Assembly (NCBI GenBank): GCA_963556695.1
Contig: CAUWAG010000020.1
Span: 2,108,001 to 2,172,000 of the forward strand
Length of the DNA: 64,000 nt
Source of the DNA: Anthostomella pinea
Taxonomy: Eukaryota > Ascomycota > Sordariomycetes > Xylariales > Xylariaceae
Direction of reading: 5' to 3'
In this document: in pieces, positions 35,368 through 44,391 of the stretch
Layout: each line of letters begins with the position of its first letter
Numbering within the stretch: the first letter of the stretch is position 1
Program-made: the position numbers and the translations under genes
Notes under the pieces: model-generated
Seen by the model: the letters and a program-made list of their open reading frames with translations, nothing else
What the model was told of the DNA's origin: nothing
Database searches by the model: none

Positions 35368-35429
35368 TAGGCCGTTACCCAGCGCCACGACCAACCACCA
35401 ACGGTCTTTTAAAAACCGCAAGACTTGGG

Positions 35430-35568
35430 TTCGAACCCAGTCCTTGCTACGGAGGGTTTTTTAAAACGTCGGGAAAAGTCCAAAACCAGTCCGCCAAGCA
35501 CGATACTCGCCGGACGGGTTCGGAGTGCCATGCCGAAAGCCCCTAAAGACGTCTAAAAACCTCATTAC
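35430..35568 (+). repeat. Tandem repeat array, left part (truncated by LINE copy 2)
   Basis: The unit starts at TTCGAACCC and contains CGATACTCGCCGGACGGGTT, GGAGTGCCATGCCGAA and TCTAAAAACCTCATTAC. The same unit resumes at 41166 beyond the LINE. The first TTCGAACCC sits in a perfect TGGGTTCGAACCCA palindrome resembling a tRNA T-arm. Confidence 0.8.
35555..35568 (+). repeat. Target-site duplication of LINE copy 2 (left)
   Basis: AAAAACCTCATTAC, identical to 41166-41179. Twelve bases (35569-35580) lie between it and the first base shared with LINE copy 1; they may be filler or an extended 5' end. Confidence 0.85.
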
Positions 35569-35707
35569 ACACACTCTTACCAAAAACAACTATTTTTCTT
35601 GGCGCCCCGCTGTTAGGGCGCAACCTCTATATCTGCACTAAAACAGGCATTTATTTCAGTACCTGACTATCCTTGCCAAGGCACAGAAAATTTTTCTCAC
35701 AAGCTGG

Positions 35708-37285
35708 ATGGCACCCCTTCACGATAGGCCCCCAAATACGCCAGTGGCCGTCCCAAAGACGACTACTGGCGGCGTGCTCAAATCCCCGGTCCCTAAAAGA
35801 ACATATGGCCCGGCAACCCCAAGCAAGCTCCGCCAGGCACTGCTCGACGACATCAACAGCAGCCCGTCACAGGTCTCTGAGGCTGACTTCACCATTGTTT
35901 CCCCTCTGAAAGGAAAATCCCGAAATATTAATACTAGCAGCATCATTGATATGGAAGTACCTCAATCAAACGAAATCTCTACAGACCAAGTCATTGGAGG
36001 CGATACAGGGAACAAGGTCTCTTCCTCAAAGTGCCAGGACCAAGTAGCCAAAATACTGGCTAAAGACAAGCATCTCTATGAAGCCAGGATGACAATGTTT
36101 CAAGAGTGTGCTGCAGCAGTCGATAAGACACAGGAAAAAGCTGGAACCGAACTATACTCTCATGCCAAGGAGTTCAGCGCTTTCTTCTCCAAATGCCTGA
36201 ACGAGTGGCTGGAAATCCGAGATCTGCCCAAAAGAAAGACCACTCCTGGCGGGATAGGGATAGGGAAGCCCACCATGACCTTCGCCCAAGCTGTCTCCTC
36301 TGGCCAACGACAGCATCCATGGACAGTCAACACTACCATGAAGAAAACACAGCCTGGCGCCCTCATCACTGCCAACCAACTGAAGAAGAAGCAGGATGAT
36401 CTCCGGGTCTTTGTCCGCATGGATAATAGCCACTTAGAGCCTTATGGAATCAAGTCTACACTGAACAAAAGACTTAAGCTCCACCCTCAGGAGCTTAGAG
36501 AAGTGACACGGTGTCCTTCTGGTTTTACCTTACACCCAAGGGACAAGCCAACTCAGACTAAGCTTCTGGCTTTCCAAGAAGAAATTGCCGACATTCTTAA
36601 GGCACAAAAGATTGAGACCCACACAGTCTGGCATCATTACAAGGTCAATGGATGCCCAAGAAAGGTCATCAGTGCAGAAGGGTTCACAATCGATATTACC
36701 GACACTGTTGTTGCCGATGAAGTTGAAGCCCAAACAGGCGACAGACCTCTGAGGTGCATACTCTCAAAGAACACGATTGATTCTGATCCAGAAACTACAT
36801 GGATAATCTCTCTGTCCAGTACAGCAAGGAAACCATTCACGCTTTTTGCCCACTCAATGACCTCAAGGCATATTCAACACACCCCCAAGGTTCACCAGTG
36901 TGCAAGCTGCTTCAGATACCATGGTAGGAATTACCGATGCGAAAAGCAAGTATGTGCACACTGCGCCAACACAGTACACCAGGGAGAGTGCGAAAAACCA
37001 ATCCCAAAGTGTGTCAACTGCAAAGGACCTCACGCTGCCAACTTCGACAAATGCCCTGCCCGCCCCAAGGTTGTGAAAGGTACCATCCATAAGCACACAT
37101 GGGAGCAAATCCAGGAAATAAGGCTAGCCGGAGAAAGAGCCAGATCCAAGGCCTTCAACGAAGCAGGCAGAAACCAAGCTAGGTCAACACCTAGCAACAA
37201 TAACAAGGACACCACAATGCAAATCGACACAACAGATACAACTCATCCCAGAGATGCCGATACCATTGTTGTCAGTCAATGTTAG
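35708..37285 (+). CDS. LINE ORF1: zinc-knuckle nucleic-acid-binding protein (525 aa)
   Basis: ATG 35708 (MAPLHDRPPNTPVAVPKT) to TAG 37283-37285. A basic, Ser/Thr-rich N-terminus precedes a central region with ITANQLKKKQDDLRVFVRM. The C-terminal third carries CCHC-type knuckles (CASCFRYHGRNYRC, CAHCANTVHQGEC, CVNCKGPHAANFDKC). LINE ORF1 proteins bind element RNA in RNPs. The stop overlaps the ATG of ORF2 (ATGTTAG), which points to coupled translation. The element-derived frame is open throughout. Confidence 0.88.
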   Translation: MAPLHDRPPNTPVAVPKTTTGGVLKSPVPKRTYGPATPSKLRQALLDDINSSPSQVSEADFTIVSPLKGKSRNINTSSIIDMEVPQSNEISTDQVIGGDTGNKVSSSKCQDQVAKILAKDKHLYEARMTMFQECAAAVDKTQEKAGTELYSHAKEFSAFFSKCLNEWLEIRDLPKRKTTPGGIGIGKPTMTFAQAVSSGQRQHPWTVNTTMKKTQPGALITANQLKKKQDDLRVFVRMDNSHLEPYGIKSTLNKRLKLHPQELREVTRCPSGFTLHPRDKPTQTKLLAFQEEIADILKAQKIETHTVWHHYKVNGCPRKVISAEGFTIDITDTVVADEVEAQTGDRPLRCILSKNTIDSDPETTWIISLSSTARKPFTLFAHSMTSRHIQHTPKVHQCASCFRYHGRNYRCEKQVCAHCANTVHQGECEKPIPKCVNCKGPHAANFDKCPARPKVVKGTIHKHTWEQIQEIRLAGERARSKAFNEAGRNQARSTPSNNNKDTTMQIDTTDTTHPRDADTIVVSQC

Positions 37286-40200
37286 GTACATCAAACGAAA
37301 CATATCGACACAGGCACCTAGTCATCCATTCTGTGAATACAGCAGGAGGACAAAAAAGTGCAGGCCCTACAGAGTTAGCCATCAACCTGGCTGACTATAA
37401 AGGAGAACAAGCAGACATCATTCTGATGCAAGAGCCCTGGGTTGGCATACCACCAGGCAGGAGAATGGGAGTAAAGACACACCCCAATTACGATATATTC
37501 TCCCCAGTGGATTCCTGGGACAGCGACAGTACACGGCCCAGATCTCTCATCTATGTGAGAAAACACCTTCAAGCGGATCAACTTCGGCCCTATGCTACAC
37601 GAGACATCACCTGGGTCAAGGTACAAGGCATTACATTTGCCAGTGTCTACCGGCCATGTGACAACCCACAGGAAGTGGATGACATTCTGGAAGTATGGAC
37701 TCCACCTTTTGGCTGCGTTATAGCTGGAGATTTCAATGCTGGCGACACATCCTGGGACTCAAGCAATCCAGGATATCATGGTGGTGCTATACTTGCACAA
37801 ACTATGGCAGACCACGGACTGGATCTGATTTCTGAACCAGATGTCCCGACACATGATGACGGAAATGTACTAGATCTGGTGTTCTCTGATGTCCCCATGG
37901 CTGAAGCCTCAGTTAATGATGCACTTCAGTACACCTCAGATCATGAGACATTACGAATAGTCATTCCAATCCAGGGAGATCTGGACCGAGTACCCAAGGC
38001 CAATCATTGGATAGTACCGGACGATAAACTACAGGAGCTGGCAGATAATGTCCAAACCAGGATTCATGAACTCCCCCGGCTGGGTGTATCCCCTGGCCAG
38101 GTGGACACCTTTACACAAAGCCTGATCAACATGATCCAAGGCTGTATCAGGACAGTGGGCAAGAGGCCCCGTCAATCTAGGCCCACTGCTTGGTGGAATG
38201 ATGACTGCAAAGCAGCTGTTCAGACATACAGGGCCCTTTCCAAACAGACTACAAGCCAAGAAGGACGGAATTCAGCCCGACGGGAATTTCGCGGCGTGAT
38301 TCGGAAAGCTAGGAGAGAGTACTGGCAGACTCTAATCAATTCAGCAACTGAGCCAAAGGACCTATACAGAATCGTCTCTTGGCACAAGTTATCAGCAGGA
38401 TTGCGTTCCCCTCCAATCATCATAGGAGACCAAATATTCGAGTCACAAGAGAGCAAGGCAAATGCATTACGCTCAGCCACGCTTGAACGAAGTACCTCAG
38501 ACAACGATATCATCGACCCCTGGTCCGCTCAGATCATACAAGCCAAGCCACACATCCCCCTTGAATACCACGTCGGACTGGAAGAGGCTGAAGGGTGCAC
38601 TTTAGGAACCAAGAGCAACTCCCCGGGAGTAGATACCCTCATAGTACGGATTCTGAAAGCTTGCTGGCCAGTCATTGGTGAACATATCAGAGCCCTTTTC
38701 CAGACCTGCCTACTGATTGGACACCACCCTAAACCATTCAAAGTAGCTGAGGTGGTGATGATCCCAAAACCAGGAAAGAAAGACTACTCCAATCCCAGGG
38801 CCTACAGACCAATATCGCTACTGTCATGTCTTGGCAAGGGCCTAGAACGACTCATTGCGAAAAGAATTACCTGGTTTGTTGTCAAACTTGGAATTCTAGC
38901 CCCACAACATTTTGGAGCTCTACCAAAGCGCTCTGCCACTGACCTGGTAGCTGCACTCATACACGATATTGAGCAGGCCCTTGACCAAGGCCTCGTTGCA
39001 ACGGTAGTCACATCAGATGTGAAAGGGGCCTTTGATGCTGCCCTAATGGGACGGCTGGTGGTTCGCATGAGAGAACAGGGCTGGCCAGGCTTTCTCATAA
39101 GATGGGTCCAGTCGTTCATGTCCGAGCGGTCTGCAAGAGTTCGGTTTGAAGGTACTGTGACCGATATAAAAGCTCTCACTTGTGGGCTCCCACAAGGCTC
39201 ACCAGTCTCTCCAATCCTCTACATGCTGTATACAGAGCCAATCTGTGCCCGACTTGGCATGAAAAGAAGACGCTTTGGATATGCAGATGACCTAGCAACA
39301 CTCTGCATTGGAAAGAACCTTAAAGAAACAGCTACAGAGGCTTCTGAAAACCTTCATTTGCTCAACCAATGGGGACATAACAATGCTATTGAATTTGATC
39401 CCGACAAAACCGAGATCATGCACTTCTCACGGAAAAAGAACTCAGACAATCCCCCAGTTTGCCACGGAACAATGAACAAAACAGCTAAGCATTCCATGCG
39501 ATGGCTAGGTGTCCTTCTGGATAGGAAACTAAACTTCAAAGACCATGTTTCTCACTGGGCCAAGAAAGCTAGTAGGGTAGCAAATCACCTTCGAGGACTA
39601 TGCAACACAGTCAAAGGACTTCCAGTAAAGTCAACCAAGAGGGCTGTGAAAGCTTGTGTTATTCCTATTCTCACACATGGCCTGGAGACCTGGTACCCAG
39701 GAATCGAGAAAGCTGGGAGTTTAGGTGAGACATCAGCATGTCGCATTAAGGGGCTTCTTGGAACAATAGATGCCGTACTACGAACGGCGATCAGGGCTAT
39801 CTTGCCAGTCTGGAAAACACACCCTGGACATATCTTACACTTTGAATCGCAGATTCCCCCAGCAGGAGTTCTTGCAGAGTCAATAAGACGACGTCACGGC
39901 CTCCGACTAGGACGAATAGATCAGAGACACCCTCTGGTTGGCAGGCTCCAAATACAAGCTCGCAAGGATCCAACAAGGCTACAAAGGAGCTTCCAGCTAG
40001 TTCCTGACTTCCAGAGACCAATACTTACCAGGCCATCATGGAAGAAGCGCCCAATCCGCAAAGACAAAGACAAAGAAACAGAGCTCTTCAAGCAATGGTT
40101 ACAAGAGAGAAACGTGAACACTGACCTTGTCATCTACTCAGATGGATCACAGTTGGATGACCAAGGCACAATCCGCACTGGATGGGGTTATACCATCAGG

Positions 40201-40449
40201 AAAGGCGGCACTACACAAGAAGTATACCGGGGAAGGGGCAGACTTCTACAAGCAGAAGTAGTAGATGCTGAAGTCCATGGTGCTCTCCAAGGTCTTGCAG
40301 TAGCCAGGGCAATTGGACACGGAAAACAGCTATATGTCTGCCTGGACAACACGTCAGTGGTAGATGGGCTCAATGGGACTCCACCCGAGACATCACAAAA
40401 CATTTTCTACGATTTCAAGAACTTGCCACAGCACACACTCCTGGAGTGA
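37279..40449 (+). CDS. LINE ORF2: endonuclease and reverse transcriptase, RNase H frameshifted (1056 aa)
   Basis: Starts at ATG 37279 inside the end of ORF1. The AP-type endonuclease has EPWVG, GDFNAG and SDHE (residues about 1-230). The RT has PKPGKKDYSNPRAYRPISLL, GLPQGSPVSPILYMLY and FGYADD (about 480-760). A basic linker is followed by RNase H with YSDGSQ, AEVHGAL and CLDNTS. Compared with copy 1 a T-run near 40402-40408 has lost bases, so the frame switches after NIF and ends at 40449. The last RNase H motif (HRDIDGNEAAD) lies in the adjoining frame, 40446-40643. RT may be functional; RNase H is truncated. Confidence 0.9.
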   Translation: MLGTSNETYRHRHLVIHSVNTAGGQKSAGPTELAINLADYKGEQADIILMQEPWVGIPPGRRMGVKTHPNYDIFSPVDSWDSDSTRPRSLIYVRKHLQADQLRPYATRDITWVKVQGITFASVYRPCDNPQEVDDILEVWTPPFGCVIAGDFNAGDTSWDSSNPGYHGGAILAQTMADHGLDLISEPDVPTHDDGNVLDLVFSDVPMAEASVNDALQYTSDHETLRIVIPIQGDLDRVPKANHWIVPDDKLQELADNVQTRIHELPRLGVSPGQVDTFTQSLINMIQGCIRTVGKRPRQSRPTAWWNDDCKAAVQTYRALSKQTTSQEGRNSARREFRGVIRKARREYWQTLINSATEPKDLYRIVSWHKLSAGLRSPPIIIGDQIFESQESKANALRSATLERSTSDNDIIDPWSAQIIQAKPHIPLEYHVGLEEAEGCTLGTKSNSPGVDTLIVRILKACWPVIGEHIRALFQTCLLIGHHPKPFKVAEVVMIPKPGKKDYSNPRAYRPISLLSCLGKGLERLIAKRITWFVVKLGILAPQHFGALPKRSATDLVAALIHDIEQALDQGLVATVVTSDVKGAFDAALMGRLVVRMREQGWPGFLIRWVQSFMSERSARVRFEGTVTDIKALTCGLPQGSPVSPILYMLYTEPICARLGMKRRRFGYADDLATLCIGKNLKETATEASENLHLLNQWGHNNAIEFDPDKTEIMHFSRKKNSDNPPVCHGTMNKTAKHSMRWLGVLLDRKLNFKDHVSHWAKKASRVANHLRGLCNTVKGLPVKSTKRAVKACVIPILTHGLETWYPGIEKAGSLGETSACRIKGLLGTIDAVLRTAIRAILPVWKTHPGHILHFESQIPPAGVLAESIRRRHGLRLGRIDQRHPLVGRLQIQARKDPTRLQRSFQLVPDFQRPILTRPSWKKRPIRKDKDKETELFKQWLQERNVNTDLVIYSDGSQLDDQGTIRTGWGYTIRKGGTTQEVYRGRGRLLQAEVVDAEVHGALQGLAVARAIGHGKQLYVCLDNTSVVDGLNGTPPETSQNIFYDFKNLPQHTLLE

Positions 40450-40643
40450 CCGTCAAATGGATTCCTGGACACAGAGATATTGATGGCAACGAAGCTGCCG
40501 ACACACTAGCAAAAGAGGGTGCCATGCTGGAAACAGACACAACAAATCTTCCTACAATCTCTTGGGTCAAGAGAGATCTCAAAAGACAGGGCAAGAAAGA
40601 GTTCAACCAATGGTGGAAAGACCAATCAGAATCTAGGTATTAA
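40446..40643 (+). pseudogene. Detached C-terminal part of LINE copy 2 RNase H
   Basis: Carries TVKWIPGHRDIDGNEAADTL, the final catalytic Asp region of RNase H, in a frame different from ORF2. In copy 1 the equivalent sequence is continuous with the preceding part, so the split here is a small deletion in copy 2. Confidence 0.8.
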
Positions 40644-41165
40644 GAAGTATACTCACATACAGTAACTGAAAGAGACCTTATATCTTTTAAGAGGAGTACT
40701 TTACACAGACTTCTAGCGGCCAGATCTGGACATGGCGACTTTGCCAGATACCATGAACGCTTTGGGCACACAGACTCAAATGATCACTGCAGCTGTGGTG
40801 AGAAGAAAACACCACAACACATTTTCTTTTGTAAGAGGCTGGGGAAAAATCGGTTACTGCCTAGGCATTCGCCTAGGGCAGCTTGTTTACAATACTTAGG
40901 GGAGAGGAGCACAGAATGGGCAAAATTCGTGGAGAAGAGCAAGTTCTTTTCAACAATCTGCCCCCGATAAATAGCCTTCCTTGAAGGACCAGATGGATGA
41001 CCCCAAGGTCATACCGCCGCAACAACGGGGATGGGCCCGTGAGCGGGACTGACTGTACTTATTATCTTGAGACCTCCACAACCCTGCGATGCAGAGGCTC
41101 TGGGAGGCGTGGTTTGCACTACTGAGGAGCTACCCCCACGTTAAATACAAAACAAACAAACAAAC

Positions 41166-41179
41166 AAAAACCTCATTAC
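41166..41179 (+). repeat. Target-site duplication of LINE copy 2 (right)
   Basis: AAAAACCTCATTAC follows the (AAAC)n tail and matches 35555-35568 exactly; the first As are ambiguous with the tail. Confidence 0.85.
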
Positions 41180-41487
41180 CAGCTTTCGAACCCGACTTCT
41201 CGCCAGACTGGCTGCGTGAACAGCTTTAAACACACGCCAAAAGTCCGAGAAGTGTCTAGCAGGCGCGATACTTCCCGGACGGGTTTGGAGTGCTATGCCG
41301 AAGTCCCTCAGAACGTTTAAAAACTTCGTTGCCAGCTTTCGAACCCGACTTCTAGCCTAACAGGTCGAGTGACCAGCTTTGAACACGCGCTAAAAGTCGG
41401 AGAAGTATAGTTCCCGGACAGTTTCGTAGTACCATGGCAAAGCTCCTAAGGGCGTCTAAAAAACTTCATGTCCAACTTTGGAACCCG

Positions 41488-41648
41488 ATGTTACGGTATT
41501 ACATAATACCTCCACATATATATGTACATATATACCCCTAGCTTCCCCTTTCTTTTCCGACATTGCCTCTTCTTCCTTAGATATCGTTGAATCTAGATAT
41601 TTCAACCCATCAGCTCTGACCAGCGCAGCTGCAGGCCTGATTGTCACA
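41488..41648 (+). mobile_element. Solo LTR (161 bp) in the tandem array
   Basis: Begins TGTTACGGTATTAC and ends CTGATTGTCACA, flanked by the 5-bp duplication CCCGA (41483-41487 and 41649-41653). The insertion splits the unit motif GAACCCGACTTC, and removing it restores that motif. TGTTACGG-type ends are common in fungal Gypsy elements. Confidence 0.85.
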
Positions 41649-41685
41649 CCCGACTTCGAACCAGACTGGCCGCGTGGCCAGCTTT

Positions 41686-42027
41686 TGTCAGATGCAGCCG
41701 CTAGGCAAAAGGGATTGACACTGACATCAAGTCAGTGCTTATATTTGACACACCCCCCCAGCTTGAGTACGGAGCCATACTGCTGTGCAGTGCGAAAGCT
41801 GGATGCTGTTCTGACTTGCGCTTTGGCTTTGTTCTGACTTATTTTATCCAGTCGCGGCTTCTACAAGACTCGAACCCTGTGGGTGGCTGGGTGGTGGTCT
41901 GCTCTAGCGACGTGTATCCATTAAATTCTCCAGTGAGCTAGAGGGACGATGAGACTCTTAATTGTCAGATGCAGCCGCTAGGCAAAAGGGATTTACACTG
42001 ATATCAAGTCAGTGCTTATATTTGACA
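41686..42027 (+). mobile_element. Miniature LTR retroelement (TRIM/SMART-like), 342 bp
   Basis: Two 65-bp direct repeats bound it (41686-41750 and 41963-42027; about three differences). Each begins TGTCAGATGCAGCC and ends TATTTGACA. The whole is flanked by the 5-bp duplication GCTTT (41681-41685 and 42028-42032). The internal 212 bp have no coding capacity. Excising it with one GCTTT restores the array motif CCAGCTTTagACACGCGCC. Tiny TG..CA LTRs, 5-bp duplication and no genes are the hallmarks of terminal-repeat retrotransposons in miniature, which need proteins from another element. Confidence 0.85.
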
Positions 42028-42294
42028 GCTTTAGACACGCGCCAAAAGACGGAGAAGCGTCTAGGATGCGCGAGACTTCTCCCAGAGTGACGTGCCATCG
42101 TGAGAAACCCCCTTATAACCTCTAGAAGTCGGCGTGGCCGACGTTCGAACCCGACCTCAACCAAGCATAGAACCGCAGAATGCGTCAAACACCAGGAAAG
42201 ACATCAGAACGGCGTCTCCATTCTGTCTAGTTGCGTAATGTGATAGCAAACGCTCAAGTCCTACTAGCGAAGAAGGGGTAATACTGGTTGACAC

Positions 42295-42578
42295 AAAAAA
42301 GTTCGGCTGGAGCACTCGCTCCAGCCTACATCTCTATTTCGATGATTCCAGTTATTCAACTTCTTTAGAGCATATTTAATTTATTCGATGTGTTCAAGCA
42401 TATTCGAGTTATTCAAGCATATTAAAGTTATTCGAGTATTCGAGTATTGTATATTTTTATTAGAGTATTGGAAGTTGTCTTGGAGATATTCAAGTATTGG
42501 AGGTTTGGAGGTTGTCTTGGGGATACTCGAATGTTGAAGTGTTGGAGCTGCGGAATTTAACCACTACACCATTGGACC
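42295..42578 (-). ncRNA. Possible Pol III transcript with a tRNA-like head and terminal hairpin
   Basis: On the minus strand the 5' end GGTCCAATGG leads into a perfect A-box TGGTGTAGTGG (42561-42571), as in the first 20 nt of tRNA-Gln/Glu-like genes. About 40 nt on is an imperfect B-box CATTCGAGTATCC (42521-42533). The middle is repetitive (two CCAAGACAAC copies, then many CGAATA units). The 3' end is a hairpin with arms GGCTGGAG/CTCCAGCC (42305-42326), followed by six T (42295-42300), a Pol III terminator. A TATATA lies about 45 bp upstream. No 3' acceptor arm pairs with the 5' end, so this is not a tRNA. It could be a SINE or a stand-alone ncRNA. Confidence 0.4.
42305..42326. terminator. 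Perfect 8-bp-stem hairpin next to a T6 run (minus strand)
   Basis: GGCTGGAG and CTCCAGCC arms with a 6-nt loop. On the minus strand it is followed within 4 nt by TTTTTT. Confidence 0.5.
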
Positions 42579-42589
42579 TTTTCGACTAC

Positions 42590-43663
42590 CCACTTGGGTG
42601 ACGGAATGCCGACTTGAACTGGTATATATGGTGTGCTCCGGGTCTTCTTACGGGCGTTGCCCGTGGTAGAGAATAGCTTAGCCGGTTGCTGCGGTAGGTG
42701 AGGGTATCGTGGGATACGTGGCGTTGCTCGGGGGTGGAGGAAGTTGACATGGGCTGGGGCTGGGGCTGGGGGCCGTGCGGACGGGCTGGGGCGGCCTGGT
42801 CGCGGAATGGGACGCGTGGGTTGCTCGGGGCTGCACTCGTCGAAGAAGTAGGTCGCTTGAGGGTGTTGGCTTGTAGGCGGTGGTGGTACTTGACCTTCCA
42901 CGAGGGACACCCGAGCCGGGGAGTTAGCCAGAAAATGTTGTCACAGTCGAGTGGTGTTGCGTTTGGTGCCATAGCATGCGGATGCTTCCATTAGACCAAC
43001 AAACGCACTCCTTGGTAGAAAAGGCATCATCGGTGATGTAGGTCTTGGGAAACGACTGGATCCTAGATGATCCAGGTAAGGCCCTGAATGGCTGACGTCC
43101 GTGTCAAGGGGCTGTGTCAACACATGTGGCAAGTTTATCTAATAAGTATTAATATGGACGACATTCCTTTCCGAAGAGTAGGCTCTGGATTAAGTATTAC
43201 AACTACCCACAGGAACTATTCGAACAACACATCACGCCCGACAAATGGCAGGCGGTACTACGAAATCGGCCAGCAATGGGTGATGAGAGTCTCTGGAGTC
43301 GCGTAGGATATTGGGAGCATCTCCTTCGGCTGAAGGGGTTGACCATATGACTTACTCCTGTACACAAGTAGGATATTTGCGACGCGCCTCGAGCGTGGAA
43401 TGCGCGACCGAATAGATGGAGGACGGCATAAATGACAGTGGCACAAGCAGTGACGAGTGGGATGTTCCATTTGGCTGGCCACTTATCCTAGAACGAGATG
43501 AAAGGTCGAGATCGTGGAAAGAAACCATGTCGGGCCATCTTCTGATACCTCGTAGGTGAGCAGGTATAGGCAGTATCCTCCAGGCTACCTGAGTCTGTCT
43601 TATGCCTTCTCGCCATACCGAGTATCCGCATACCCGGGCCAATACTCCTTGGCCTGCTCTACT
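42590..43663. other. No supported gene
   Basis: A 128-codon minus-strand frame (42586-42972) starts MAPNATPLDCDNIF and is Pro/Ser-rich, overlapping the possible Pol III unit at its 3' end. I do not recognise it and cannot link exons. The rest holds short frames only. Confidence 0.25.
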
Positions 43664-43697
43664 AGGTTGGTTGGTTGGTTGGTTGGTTGGTTGGTTG
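43664..43697 (+). repeat. (GGTT)n microsatellite
   Basis: About eight GGTT units. It stands at the edge of the first A+T-rich block. A shorter (GGTT)n lies at 51151-51171. Confidence 0.9.
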
Positions 43698-43744
43698 TAG
43701 TTTTTTATGTCTGCGAACTTTGTTGCGAAGTAACTGCCTGCTAA

Positions 43745-44160
43745 CGGGCTATTCGGGCGATATAACATGATAAGCGGTTCAGTAATTATTTATTTATTTC
43801 GTGTATTAATTATGTACATAAATTTTTGTTAACTTTCGAAATTAATTTATACCTTTATAAGGGCGAAGGTATTAAGGCTTTTGATTTGCTTTTTTTAAGA
43901 TAATCAAAATAACGGTTGGTTATTTTCTTTCACTATATATATTAGCATGTTAAATTAATTATATGTATTGATTTTTTTGATAAGATTATATGTGTAACTC
44001 TTTTACCATTAGAGTAAAGTATTAACTCTTCTTTATAAACTTCGAGGCGCTTTTTTTATAAAGAGGTACTAGCACTATTATAATAATACTACTAAAATGC
44101 TATCTTTTTTAAAAGGAGTTAATATTATGCCAACCTTTCTTTTAAAAAGGTATGCTAATA
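43745..44160. other. A+T-rich block (RIP-like)
   Basis: Very A+T-rich with abundant TTA/TAA/TATA and no coding frames, typical of sequence mutated by RIP. Its original content is not recognisable. Confidence 0.7.
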
Positions 44161-44165
44161 AGTAT

Positions 44166-44391
44166 TGTCACGGCGAGCGTACTGAGGAGCTGGGACATGG
44201 CCGGCAGCAAGCAGCTATTACTCTATTGACGAGAATATCAAGACTAGAGAGGAAAGGAAGAGAGAGAGAGAGAGATAGGTACAGTGGGAGGTTGCCCCTT
44301 TAAGGGAATCCTTTGGTCAGATTCTTCCCCTATTAGGAAGTATCCGCTTGTCATGTGGGAAGGTCTGTGCAGGCCGTCACAAGTATTAACT
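44166..44391 (+). mobile_element. Solo LTR (226 bp) inside A+T-rich DNA
   Basis: Begins TGTCACGGCGAGCG and ends GGCCGTCACA, flanked by AGTAT on both sides (44161-44165 and 44392-44396). It is G+C-richer than its surroundings and contains a (GA)n run. Its low mutation load beside RIP-like DNA suggests insertion after the surrounding decay. Confidence 0.85.

Larger units (their letters stand above)
35581..41165 (+). mobile_element. Tad1-like LINE, copy 2 (plus), nearly intact
   Basis: The 5' end shares AAAAACAACTATTTTTCTTG with copy 1, and the 3' end is an (AAAC)n tail at 41147-41165. A 14-bp target-site duplication flanks it (35555-35568 and 41166-41179). ORF1 and ORF2 are both long and open; only the RNase H region has a frameshift. 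It inserted into a tandem array. Together with copy 1 it forms an inverted pair of about 5.6 kb arms some 18.5 kb apart. Confidence 0.95.
41166..42190 (+). repeat. Tandem array of about 150-bp units, right part, with nested insertions
   Basis: Units begin TTCGAACCCGACTTCT and repeat at 41185, 41338, 41477 (degenerate) and 42143. The raw spacings are 153, 139 and 666 bp. Subtracting the solo LTR (161+5) and TRIM (342+5) reduces 666 to 153. Each unit carries CAGCTTTgAACACGCGCC-like, CCGGACGGGTTTGGAGTG-like and TTTAAAAACTTCgTTgCC-like blocks. The left continuation is at 35430-35568. The origin is unknown; the TTCGAACCC core recalls a tRNA T-arm/B-box. Confidence 0.8.

Noticed and set aside
35415..35450. 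Possible tRNA gene (perfect TGGGTTCGAACCCA T-arm-like palindrome)
   Set aside because: No matching A-box or acceptor stem in either orientation; it is part of the roughly 150-bp tandem unit.
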